Assembly: GCA_047495785.1 (NCBI GenBank)
Contig: JBLDXI010000004.1
Span: forward strand, 2,108,001-2,172,000
Reading direction: 5' to 3'
DNA: 64,000 bases
Origin: Lepidodermella squamata
Lineage: Eukaryota; Gastrotricha
Both the position numbers and the translations under genes were made by a program. Below the pieces are notes generated by a model. That model was not told the origin of the DNA and searched no databases. It saw only the letters and a list, made by a program, of their open reading frames with translations. Shown piece by piece: positions 53,701-62,276 of this stretch; the stretch's first letter is position 1; the number at the start of each line of letters is the position of its first letter.

Positions 53701-54894
53701 TACAAGGGTTGAAAACAGCGTTCCAGCCTGTTTTGGCTGGCAGCGAAATATCGGTCATCCGAAATGTTAGCGAATCGCCTGCAAACGTGTTTGCCCGTGT
53801 TGCCACTATCAAATGAAGCAAGAATATGCGTGATTTGCCTGGCTTCAGCACGATTCGGCATAGCTGCGATGCGTACAAGGGTTGAAAACAGCGTTCCAGC
53901 CTGTTTTGGCTGGCAGCGAAATATCGGTCATGTTAGCGAATCGCCTGCAAACGTGTTTGCCCGTGTTGCCACTATCAAATGAAGCAAGAATATGCGTGAT
54001 TTGCCTGGCTTCAGCACGATTCCGATTAGCTGCGATGCGTACAAGGGTTGAAAACAGCTTTCCAGCCTGTTTTGGCTGGCAGCGAAATATCGGTCATCCG
54101 AAATGTGTGCGAATCGCCCGCAAACGTGTTTGCCCGTGTTGCCACTATCAAATGAAGCAAGAATATGCGTGATTTGCCTGGGTACAGCACGATTCCGCAT
54201 AGCTGCGATGCGTACAAGGGTTGAAAACAGCTTTCCAGCCAGTTTTGGCTGGCAGCGAAATATCGGTCATCCGAAAAGTTAGCGAATCGCCTGCAAACGT
54301 GTTTGCCCGTGTTGCCACTATCAAATGAAGCAAGAATATGCGTGATTTGCCTGGGTACAGCACGATTCCGCATAGCTGCGATGCGTACAAGGGTTGAAAA
54401 CAGCGTTCCCGCCTGTTTTGGCTGGCAGCGAAATATCGGTCATCCGAAATGTTAGCGAATCGCCTGCAAACGTGTTTGCCCGTGTTGCCACTATCAAATG
54501 AAGCAAGAATATGCGTGATTTGCCTGGGTACAGCACGATTCCGCATAGCTGCGATGCGTACAAGGGTTGAAAACAGCTTTCCAGCCTGTTTTGGCTGGCA
54601 GCGAAATATCGGTCATCCGAAATGTTAGCGAATCGCCTGCAAACGTGTTTGCCCGTGTTGCCACTATCAAATGAAGCAAGAATATGCGTGATTGGCCTGG
54701 GTACAGCACGATTCCGCATAGCTGCGATGCGTACAAGGGTTGAAAACAGCTTTCCAGCCTGTTTTGGCTGGCAGCGAAATATCGGTCATCCGAAATGTGT
54801 GCGAATCGCCTGCAAACGTGTTTGCCCGTGTTGCCACTATCAAATGAAGCAAGAATATGCGTGATTTGCCTGGGTACAGCACGATTCCGCATAG

Positions 54895-56917
54895 ATTCGC
54901 TAACTTTTCGGATGACCGATATTTCGCTGCCAGCCAAAACTGGCTGGAAAGCTGTTTTCAACCCTTGTACGCATCGCAGCTAATCGGAATCGCGCTGAAC
55001 CCAATCAAATCACGCATATTCTTGCTTCATTTGATAGTGGCAACACGGGCAAACACGTTTGCAGGCGATTCGCACACATTTCGGATGACCGATATTTCGC
55101 TGCCAGCCAAAACAGGCTGGAAAGCTGTTTTCAACCCTTGTACGCATCGCAGCTATGCGGAATCGTGCTGTACCCAGGCAAATCACGCATATTCTTGCTT
55201 CATTTGATAGTGGCAACACGGGCAAACACGTTTGCGGGCGATTCGCACACATTTCGGATGACCGATATTTCGCTGCCAGCCAAAACAGGCTGGAAAGCTG
55301 TTTTCAACCCTTGTACGCATCGCAGCTAATCGGAATCGTGCTGAAGCCAGGCAAATCACGCATATTCTTGCTTCATTTGATAGTGGCAACACGGGCAAAC
55401 ACGTTTGCAGGCGATTCGCTAACATGACCGATATTTCGCTGCCAGCCAAAACAGGCTGGAACGCTGTTTTCAACCCTTGTACGCATCGCAGCTATGCCGA
55501 ATCGTGCTGTACCCAGGCAAATCACGCATATTCTTGCTTCATTTGATAGTGGCAACACGGGCAAACACGTTTGCAGGCGATTCGCTAACATTTCGGATGA
55601 CCGATATTTCGCTGCCAGCCAAAACAGGCTGGAACGCTGTTTTCAACCCTTGTACGCATCGCAGCTATGCGGAATCGTGCTGTACCCAGGCAAATCACGC
55701 ATATTCTTGCTTCATTTGATAGTGGCAACACGGGCAAACACGTTTGCAGGCGATTCGCACACATTTCGGATGACCGATATTTCGCTGCCAGCCAAAACAG
55801 GCTGGAAAGCTGTTTTCAACCCTTGTACGCATCGCAGCTATGCGGAATCGTGCTGTACCCAGGCAAATCACGCATATTCTTGCTTCATTTGATAGTGGCA
55901 ACACGGGCAAACACGTTTGCGGGCGATTCGCACACATTTCGGATGACCGATATTTCGCTGCCAGCCAAAACAGGCTGGAAAGCTGTTTTCAACCCTTGTA
56001 CGCATCGCAGCTAATCGGAATCGTGCTGAAGCCAGGCAAATCACGCATATTCTTGCTTCATTTGATAGTGGCAACACGGGCAAACACGTTTGCAGGCGAT
56101 TCGCTAACATGACCGATATTTCGCTGCCAGCCAAAACAGGCTGGAACGCTGTTTTCAACCCTTGTACGCATCGCAGCTATGCCGAATCGTGCTGTACCCA
56201 GGCAAATCACGCATATTCTTGCTTCATTTGATAGTGGCAACACGGGCAAACACGTTTGCAGGCGATTCGCTAACATTTCGGATGACCGATATTTCGCTGC
56301 CAGCCAAAACAGGCTGGAACGCTGTTTTCAACCCTTGTACGCATCGCAGCTAATCGGAATCGCGCTGAACCCAATCAAATCACGCATATTCTTGCTTCAT
56401 TTGATAGTGGCAACACGGGCAAACACGTTTGCAGGCGATTCGCTAACTTTTCGGATGACCGATATTTCGCTGCCAGCCAAAACTGGCTGGAAAGCTGTTT
56501 TCAACCCTTGTACGCATCGCAGCTAATCGGAATCGCGCTGAACCCAATCAAATCACGCATATTCTTGCTTCATTTGATAGTGGCAACACGGGCAAACACG
56601 TTTGCAGGCGATTCGCTAACATTTCGGATGACCGATATTTCGCTGCCAGCCAAAACAGGCTGGAAAGCTGTTTTCAACCCTTGTACGCATCGCAGCTATG
56701 CGGAATCGTGCTGTACCCAGGCAAATCACGCATATTCTTGCTTCATTTGATAGTGGCAACACGGGCAAACACGTTTGCAGGCGATTCGCACACATTTCGG
56801 ATGACCGATATTTCGCTGCCAGCCAAAACAGGCTGGAAAGCTGTTTTCAACCCTTGTACGCATCGCAGCTATGCGGAATCGTGCTGTACCCAGGCCAATC
56901 ACGCATATTCTTGCTTG
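54895..56917 (-). repeat. 173-bp satellite array, inverted block (about 12 monomers)
   Basis: At 54894-54895 the array switches orientation: forward sequence ending GATTCCGCATAG runs directly into the reverse complement of a monomer starting ATTCGCTAAC. The reversed monomers carry the same private variants as the forward block at 52.5-54.4 kb, including the 7-bp-deleted monomer, now at 55424 and 56109. The block is therefore an inverted duplicate of the neighbouring array. It ends mid-monomer at TTGCTT (56917), where the non-satellite sequence of the left inverted-repeat arm begins. Confidence 0.93.
55155..56526 (-). repeat. 685-bp tandem duplication inside the inverted satellite block
   Basis: Variant patterns at 55155-55591 recur at 55840-56276 with an offset of 685 bp, which is four monomers minus 7 bp. 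Each copy contains the monomer lacking CCGAAAT (junction CTAACATGACCG). Confidence 0.8.
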
Positions 56918-57295
56918 AAATATGCTAAAACTGAGAAATTGCGGAGACTTGGTTCATTTTTGGGCACTCTTCCAGAAGAATCATCAGAAAGATAGCGTTA
57001 GATGAAGCTCTCGTTTTGCTCGCATCCCACGGTTTTCGACTGAAGTCCGGCTGAAAATGCGGCTAAGACCTCATTTCATGACCTTTGACCTACTAGTTGA
57101 AAATCTGTCATTTGTCACCGGCCCAAAAACTGGTAAAAAGGTTGGGAATCAATGAGAATGTTGTGTAGCATTTATGGCTTTGTGTTGTCTCAAAGAATTA
57201 TCTGTTTCGCCCCAACAAAAAGTTGGTATTAGGTTTCAATTTTGAATTTTATCATCGAAACTTGATTCTGTGATTCGAAGATTCTGTGCCAACAA

Positions 57296-58342
57296 TTGAC
57301 CAGAGTAAATGGAAAAATTTCGAACACAGCTGATCTTAAGTATGGAGTGCCACAGGGTTCTGTATTGGGACCTTTACTTTTCACAATTTATGTTAACGAG
57401 CTGCCACTTTCATCACTAAAATCCACCGTAATCCAATACGCCGACGATACCACCATTTATTTTGCTGCCAAAAATGATTCTGAATTGGAATCAGTACTTC
57501 AAAACGACCTTAATAATGTTATCAACTGGTTAGGCTCAAACTGTCTTAAGGTTAACGGTAAGAAATCGCAGCTCATGATAGTCTCGCTTAGTAAATCCAC
57601 CAGAAAAATTTCTATAAGTATTAACGATAACTCGCTGGATCAAACCAACTCTATCACTCTTCTAGGCTTCATTCTCGACGAAAAACTGTTATACAGTCAG
57701 CAAATAGACAAGGCCTGTACCAAAGCTCGCAAAGGCTTATTTGCTCTTCATCTAGCGTCTAAGAACGGACTGAACAGGAATTGCTTGAAATTAATGGCTA
57801 ATGGTCTAGTTTTTTCTCATTTACAATATTGCGATGTATTACTTGGTGAAGCTTGTGATACATCTTTGAAACGATTGCAATCTCTTCAGGACAAAGCAGT
57901 GAGAATAATTATGAATGCTTCTGATTCCGCTGACGCCTCTCCTCTTCGTGACGAATTAGAATGGCTCGACCTACAAGGCAAGCGTAATGTACATATTGCT
58001 ACTCTCATGTACCGTTGTGTTGTCGGCGACGCGCCTGTGTCCATCAAATCTATTTTTGTACTGAAGCCTCCGTCTCGCACTCGCTACTCCCAGCTCTCAT
58101 TCAAAATACCGCGTATGCGTCTGGACTACGGTCAGGCCTCTCTTAGCTTCACCGGTCCTAGTCTGTTCAACACTCTACCTTTATATTTTCATTGCCCTCA
58201 TCATCGCCCAATCGACATTATGAACTACACTAACCTACCGCCAAGATGTGATTGTGGTTTCAAAATTTGTTACGATGCCTTTTCTTGCCGTCAACTTGTT
58301 TATAAATATTTTTTATCTAAACCTAATCTGAAAAAATTATAA
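57296..58342 (+). CDS. Reverse transcriptase C-terminal part of a non-LTR retrotransposon, left copy
   Basis: This is the remnant of the element's polymerase, which copies element RNA into the target site. The frame is open from 57266. Residues 18-30 form GVPQGSVLGPLLF (RT domain 4), followed by IQYADDTTIYF with the catalytic YADD (domain 5), then a GxxxN..KS region and LGFILD. The C-terminal half has LQDKAVRII and ELEWLDLQGKRN, typical of CR1/L2/Jockey-like ORF2 ends, and finishes in a Cys/His-containing stretch. The fingers, the first palm motifs and any endonuclease are missing, so it cannot act alone. No ATG is present at the frame start (a TTG is). The frame has no internal stops and the copy at 60748-61794 encodes the same protein, as expected if the two were duplicated recently. 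Confidence 0.9.
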   Translation: MTRVNGKISNTADLKYGVPQGSVLGPLLFTIYVNELPLSSLKSTVIQYADDTTIYFAAKNDSELESVLQNDLNNVINWLGSNCLKVNGKKSQLMIVSLSKSTRKISISINDNSLDQTNSITLLGFILDEKLLYSQQIDKACTKARKGLFALHLASKNGLNRNCLKLMANGLVFSHLQYCDVLLGEACDTSLKRLQSLQDKAVRIIMNASDSADASPLRDELEWLDLQGKRNVHIATLMYRCVVGDAPVSIKSIFVLKPPSRTRYSQLSFKIPRMRLDYGQASLSFTGPSLFNTLPLYFHCPHHRPIDIMNYTNLPPRCDCGFKICYDAFSCRQLVYKYFLSKPNLKKL

Positions 58343-58467
58343 TTGTTGAATCTTTGTTGGAAATACTGATGCTGAAACGGACCGAATTGACAAGATAATC
58401 TGCTACTAATTTTTACTTCAAGCGAACTTTCTTTTCTATGAGCTCTCAACTTTGGGATTTGTGCTCT

Positions 58468-58502
58468 TAAATAAATAAATAAATAAATTAATTAATTAAT
58501 AA
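58468..58502. repeat. TAAA/TTAA simple-repeat tail
   Basis: Consecutive AAAT units change into TTAA units at the 3' end of the left retrotransposon copy. The mirror copy is at 60588-60622. Confidence 0.85.
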
Positions 58503-58896
58503 GAAAATCAGTTTCTGCGGCCGATTCCAATGAAAATAATACGTAGGATTCTGGTTTTTTGTTTTTTGGTTTGGTCGGGCAAACGTGTTTTTTGGTGCCT
58601 GGCCGAAGAAACCAAAGGGTCACCCGTGTGGTTTTACAGCCTTCCTGAGGTTGACATCTAGAAGCTGGGGTGTCGCGACACCCTTGTACTTCCCAACCTG
58701 ACAGGGACCCATAAGTTTTTCGGGAGTTTTCCGGCGCAAGGGGGTTACTCAGTAACTCGCTTTCCCATCGAAAAATACACGATTCATCGAAAATACACGA
58801 TAAGAAGAATAGAAACAACTCACACGGGCCATTGTCTGTCAGACCAAAGTTGTTATACCAGAATTTCCCATGTCGAGGAGAGTGCCATCCTCCCAC
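58492..58896 (-). CDS. Small open frame of 134 codons, left arm (doubtful gene)
   Basis: The frame starts with ATG near 58896 and ends in the simple-repeat tail of the retrotransposon, so its C terminus is made by repeat sequence. It contains several Cys and Lys-rich segments and spans the 16-bp palindrome at 58668-58683. I recognise no family. Its mirror copy at 60194-60598 differs by one Leu/Ile change. Retention of the frame in both arms is explained by the duplication and is not independent evidence of coding. Confidence 0.2.
   Translation of the reverse strand: MGGWHSPRHGKFWYNNFGLTDNGPCELFLFFLSCIFDESCIFRWESELLSNPLAPENSRKTYGSLSGWEVQGCRDTPASRCQPQEGCKTTRVTLWFLRPGTKKHVCPTKPKNKKPESYVLFSLESAAETDFLIN
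58668..58683. repeat. Perfect 16-bp palindrome
   Basis: GGGTGTCGCGACACCC is identical to its reverse complement. The mirror copy in the right arm is at 60407-60422. Function unknown. Confidence 0.9.
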
Positions 58897-59144
58897 GTGA
58901 AATCACCAATTAGTCTCACGAAGGCCGTAACATTAGCGACCAGCGTGGCTGCTGCTAGATCGGCTAGCCATTCTTATTGCATAGAATGAATTGATGTCGG
59001 AAAATACCTGCTGCATTCGCGGACATGAAATAGGTCTTGTTTAAAGCGGCTGGTTTGGAGTCGTTCAAACAAGCTGCGTAGTTTTCAGCAAATTTTTTCG
59101 AGCTCGAATACGTTTTTACCTAAGTCCATTACAATTCGAGATAC

Positions 59145-59209
59145 ATATATGTCGTATCTCATAAGGCTAATCTCCCAATAGCCGATTGGGATATCTCAAT
59201 GAGCAATCC
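59145..59209 (+). repeat. 65-bp repeated motif, copy 1 (left arm)
   Basis: The core TCTCCCAATAGCCGATTGGG has a 6-bp stem (CCCAAT/ATTGGG) around AGCCG, followed by a shared CAATGAGCAATCC. It recurs at 59497-59562 in the same orientation and, through the arm symmetry, at 59881-59945 inverted. Confidence 0.8.
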
Positions 59210-59401
59210 GAATGTTGCTTTTAGCGTCTTGTTACAGGATTTACAGGACTACACGCTACACAATTTATTTCAACGGATAGGGCATCGCAACCAATTGTCG
59301 CACAGAATAAAACACCTTTTTTATGCTAGCTGAGTTTGATTTTGCAATGGAAGTCTTTTGTTACCCAGGGTTTTTTTCCAAAATTTATGTATTTTTCGCA
59401 G

Positions 59402-59470
59402 TATACTTCGCAATGTGATACGCCAAATGGCAAGAAGTGCTACAACATTTGCCCGTACGGTTCAACTAGG
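59402..59470 (+). CDS. Possible 23-codon cysteine-rich exon in the spacer
   Basis: The acceptor-like TTTTTCGCAG and donor GTGAGC bound a phase-0 open segment encoding CDTPNGKKCYNICPYG. The spacing (C, 7 residues, C, 3 residues, C) resembles small disulfide-rich modules, but it is too short to name. The donor and acceptor could be chance, and no partner exons are evident in the arms. Confidence 0.25.
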
Positions 59471-59496
59471 GTGAGCGGTAAATTCAGGCCTGTGTT

Positions 59497-59562
59497 ATAT
59501 ATGTGGTATATCAAAAGGCAATTCTCCCAATAGCCGATTGGGGTTATCGCAATGAGCAATCC
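59497..59562 (+). repeat. 65-bp repeated motif, copy 2 (spacer)
   Basis: This copy is diverged from copy 1 (ATATATGTGGTATATCAAAAGG against ATATATGTCGTATCTCATAAGG before the core) but keeps the CCCAAT-AGCCG-ATTGGG hairpin and the CAATGAGCAATCC end. It lies about 352 bp from copy 1. Confidence 0.75.
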
Positions 59563-60193
59563 ACATGATTCACAACGTCATATTTTAGTATTTCAATCAG
59601 TTTGAATCATCGGGAGCAACATTATAGAATAGCCCTTCGCCTATCAAACAGTGCCCGTTTTTCCTAATAACGTGTACGGTAACTCCGTGAATTTTGAGGT
59701 TTTACAAAACCAGTGACATTTTACTGTAACTGTTTTATGGGCATCCTAGCTCCATTTTAACTCTTTATTAACCGATGTGTAGACCAAAATCGATAGAGCT
59801 ATTCGAGCTCTCTAATCTATGATAGATCAGAATTCGATGGACTGAAGGTGGATGAGAACAAGACGCTAAAAGCAACATTCGGATTGCTCATTGAGATATC
59901 CCAATCGGCTATTGGGAGATTAGCCTTATGAGATACGACATATATGTATCTCGAATTGTAATGGACTTAGGTAAAAACGTATTCGAGCTCGAAAAAATTT
60001 GCTGAAAACTACGCAGCTTGTTTGAACGACTCCAAACCAGCCGCTTTAAACAAGACCTATTTCATGTCCGCGAATGCAGCAGGTATTTTCCGACATCAAT
60101 TCATTCTATGCAATAAGAATGGCTAGCCGATCTAGCAGCAGCCACGCTGGTCGCTAATGTTACGGCCTTCGTGAGACTAATTGGTGATTTCAC

Positions 60194-60598
60194 GTGGGAG
60201 GATGGCACTCTCCTCGACATGGGAAATTCTGGTATAACAACTTTGGTCTGACAGACAATGGCCCGTGTGAGTTGTTTCTATTCTTCATATCGTGTATTTT
60301 CGATGAATCGTGTATTTTTCGATGGGAAAGCGAGTTACTGAGTAACCCCCTTGCGCCGGAAAACTCCCGAAAAACTTATGGGTCCCTGTCAGGTTGGGAA
60401 GTACAAGGGTGTCGCGACACCCCAGCTTCTAGATGTCAACCTCAGGAAGGCTGTAAAACCACACGGGTGACCCTTTGGTTTCTTCGGCCAGGCACCAAAA
60501 AACACGTTTGCCCGACCAAACCAAAAAACAAAAAACCAGAATCCTACGTATTATTTTCATTGGAATCGGCCGCAGAAACTGATTTTCTTATTAATTAA
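60194..60598 (+). CDS. Small open frame of 134 codons, right arm (doubtful gene)
   Basis: Mirror of the frame at 58492-58896, with Ile where the left copy has Leu. The same caveats apply: it ends in the retrotransposon's simple-repeat tail and has no recognised domain. Confidence 0.2.
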   Translation: MGGWHSPRHGKFWYNNFGLTDNGPCELFLFFISCIFDESCIFRWESELLSNPLAPENSRKTYGSLSGWEVQGCRDTPASRCQPQEGCKTTRVTLWFLRPGTKKHVCPTKPKNKKPESYVLFSLESAAETDFLIN

Positions 60599-61824
60599 TT
60601 AATTTATTTATTTATTTATTTAAGAGCACAAATCCCAAAGTTGAGAGCTCATAGAAAAGAAAGTTCGCTTGAAGTAAAAATTAGTAGCAGATTATCTTGT
60701 CAATTCGGTCCGTTTCAGCATCAGTATTTCCAACAAAGATTCAACAATTATAATTTTTTCAGATTAGGTTTAGATAAAAAATATTTATAAACAAGTTGAC
60801 GGCAAGAAAAGGCATCGTAACAAATTTTGAAACCACAATCACATCTTGGCGGTAGGTTAGTGTAGTTCATAATGTCGATTGGGCGATGATGAGGGCAATG
60901 AAAATATAAAGGTAGAGTGTTGAACAGACTAGGACCGGTGAAGCTAAGAGAGGCCTGACCGTAGTCCAGACGCATACGCGGTATTTTGAATGAGAGCTGG
61001 GAGTAGCGAGTGCGAGACGGAGGCTTCAGTACAAAAATAGATTTGATGGACACAGGCGCGTCGCCGACAACACAACGGTACATGAGAGTAGCAATATGTA
61101 CATTACGCTTGCCTTGTAGGTCGAGCCATTCTAATTCGTCACGAAGAGGAGAGGCGTCAGCGGAATCAGAAGCATTCATAATTATTCTCACTGCTTTGTC
61201 CTGAAGAGATTGCAATCGTTTCAAAGATGTATCACAAGCTTCACCAAGTAATACATCGCAATATTGTAAATGAGAAAAAACTAGACCATTAGCCATTAAT
61301 TTCAAGCAATTCCTGTTCAGTCCGTTCTTAGACGCTAGATGAAGAGCAAATAAGCCTTTGCGAGCTTTGGTACAGGCCTTGTCTATTTGCTGACTGTATA
61401 ACAGTTTTTCGTCGAGAATGAAGCCTAGAAGAGTGATAGAGTTGGTTTGATCCAGCGAGTTATCGTTAATACTTATAGAAATTTTTCTGGTGGATTTACT
61501 AAGCGAGACTATCATGAGCTGCGATTTCTTACCGTTAACCTTAAGACAGTTTGAGCCTAACCAGTTGATAACATTATTAAGGTCGTTTTGAAGTACTGAT
61601 TCCAATTCAGAATCATTTTTGGCAGCAAAATAAATGGTGGTATCGTCGGCGTATTGGATTACGGTGGATTTTAGTGATGAAAGTGGCAGCTCGTTAACAT
61701 AAATTGTGAAAAGTAAAGGTCCCAATACAGAACCCTGTGGCACTCCATACTTAAGATCAGCTGTGTTCGAAATTTTTCCATTTACTCTGGTCAATTGTTG
61801 GCACAGAATCTTCGAATCACAGAA
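60588..61824 (-). mobile_element. 5'-truncated non-LTR retrotransposon, right copy
   Basis: Exact mirror of the left copy, with the same truncation point, 3' untranslated region and simple-repeat tail. It was carried here by duplication of the whole arm and not by a second insertion, because flanking non-element sequence on both sides is duplicated too. Confidence 0.8.
60748..61794 (-). CDS. Reverse transcriptase C-terminal part of a non-LTR retrotransposon, right copy
   Basis: The 348-codon frame encodes the same protein as 57296-58342: RT domain 4 (GVPQGSVLGPLLF), catalytic YADD, and a CR1/L2/Jockey-like C-terminal region. The N-terminal half of the polymerase is missing, so it is a non-autonomous remnant. 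Confidence 0.9.
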   Translation of the reverse strand: MTRVNGKISNTADLKYGVPQGSVLGPLLFTIYVNELPLSSLKSTVIQYADDTTIYFAAKNDSELESVLQNDLNNVINWLGSNCLKVNGKKSQLMIVSLSKSTRKISISINDNSLDQTNSITLLGFILDEKLLYSQQIDKACTKARKGLFALHLASKNGLNRNCLKLMANGLVFSHLQYCDVLLGEACDTSLKRLQSLQDKAVRIIMNASDSADASPLRDELEWLDLQGKRNVHIATLMYRCVVGDAPVSIKSIFVLKPPSRTRYSQLSFKIPRMRLDYGQASLSFTGPSLFNTLPLYFHCPHHRPIDIMNYTNLPPRCDCGFKICYDAFSCRQLVYKYFLSKPNLKKL

Positions 61825-62276
61825 TCAAGTTTCGATGATAAAATTCAAAATTGAAACCTAATACCAACTTTTTGTTGGGGCGAAACAGATAATTCTTTGA
61901 GACAACACAAAGCCATAAATGCTACACAACATTCTCATTGATTCCCAACCTTTTTACCAGTTTTTGGGCCGGTGACAAATGACAGATTTTCAACTAGTAG
62001 GTCAAAGGTCATGAAATGAGGTCTTAGCCGCATTTTCAGCCGGACTTCAGTCGAAAACCGTGGGATGCGAGCAAAACGAGAGCTTCATCTAACGCTATCT
62101 TTCTGATGATTCTTCTGGAAGAGTGCCCAAAAATGAACCAAGTCTCCGCAATTTCTCAGTTTTATCGAAATGATCAGGCATCAGGCGACCACGAAATGGG
62201 GCCCGTGGCTCCATCGGTGGTCGCTATCCAAAGTTTCTAGAAGCTCAGATCTTAACAAATCAAATGTTTGCTTGCA

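Larger units (their letters stand above)
3319..54894 (+). repeat. 173-bp satellite array, forward block (about 298 monomers)
   Basis: Seen: the sequence starting GGCTGGCAGCGAAATATCGG recurs every 173 bp from 3319 (first repeat at 3492) without interruption. Monomers are very similar and differ at a limited set of positions: GTTAGCG or GTGTGCG; CCTGC or CCCGC; CAAGAATATG or CAAGAAAATG; CACTATC or CACATTC; GCGTTCCC, GCGTTCCA or GCTTTCCA; and four alternatives around the CTGGGTACAGC / TTGGGTTCAGC segment. The first monomer (3290-3491) is the most diverged, as expected at an array edge. Length variants are 175, 172, 166 and 146 bp. Open frames on both strands, up to 295 codons, recur with the repeat period and are by-products. 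Inferred: heterochromatic, possibly (peri)centromeric satellite. Confidence 0.97.
57266..58502 (+). mobile_element. 5'-truncated non-LTR retrotransposon (CR1/L2/Jockey type), left copy
   Basis: The copy starts within the reverse-transcriptase palm, just before the GVPQGSVLGPLLF block, and includes the rest of the ORF2-like frame, a 3' untranslated region of about 125 bp, and a simple-repeat tail (TAAA, then TTAA units, about 58468-58502). A 5' truncation plus a short tandem-repeat tail is typical of elements that insert by target-primed reverse transcription. The exact 5' border and the target-site duplication were not resolved. Confidence 0.8.
56926..59233 (+). repeat. Inverted repeat, left arm (2308 bp)
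   Basis: This arm is the reverse complement of 59857-62164, with mirrored coordinates summing to 119090 throughout, so there are no indels. The one difference I noticed is a base near 58805, which changes Leu to Ile in the small frame there. The outer edge begins TAAAACTGAG, nine bases after the satellite ends. The inner edge ends CTTGTT, after which the sequences diverge. Confidence 0.95.
59234..59856. other. Spacer between the inverted-repeat arms
   Basis: The spacer is 623 bp of single-copy sequence, apart from a 65-bp motif at 59497-59562 that repeats part of the left arm. It contains one possible small exon (59402-59470) and otherwise nothing I can identify. Confidence 0.7.
59857..62164 (-). 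repeat. Inverted repeat, right arm (2308 bp)
   Basis: Reverse complement of 56926-59233. The outer edge ends CAGTTTTA at 62164. Beyond it the sequence is unrelated to the satellite that borders the left arm. Confidence 0.95.

Noticed and set aside
3319-54894. CRISPR array
   Set aside because: The repeats are directly adjacent 173-bp units with no unique spacers, in eukaryotic context and with no cas genes.
3319-56917. CENP-B box in the satellite
   Set aside because: I compared the TTCG-containing parts of both strands with the TTCGnnnnAnnCGGG pattern and none fits. The best candidate (TTCGGATGACCGAT) lacks the CGGG end.
3444-56928. Hundreds of recurring open frames on both strands of the satellite (63 to 295 codons)
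   Set aside because: They repeat with the 173-bp period and overlap on both strands. Because 173 is not a multiple of three, each monomer changes frame, so no continuous repeat protein is encoded. They are by-products of a satellite with few stop codons.
56926-62164. Inverted repeat as a DNA transposon with long terminal inverted repeats
   Set aside because: There is no transposase, no clear target duplication at 56926/62164, and the arms carry a partial retrotransposon and its flank. An inverted genomic duplication fits better, though a foldback element cannot be excluded.
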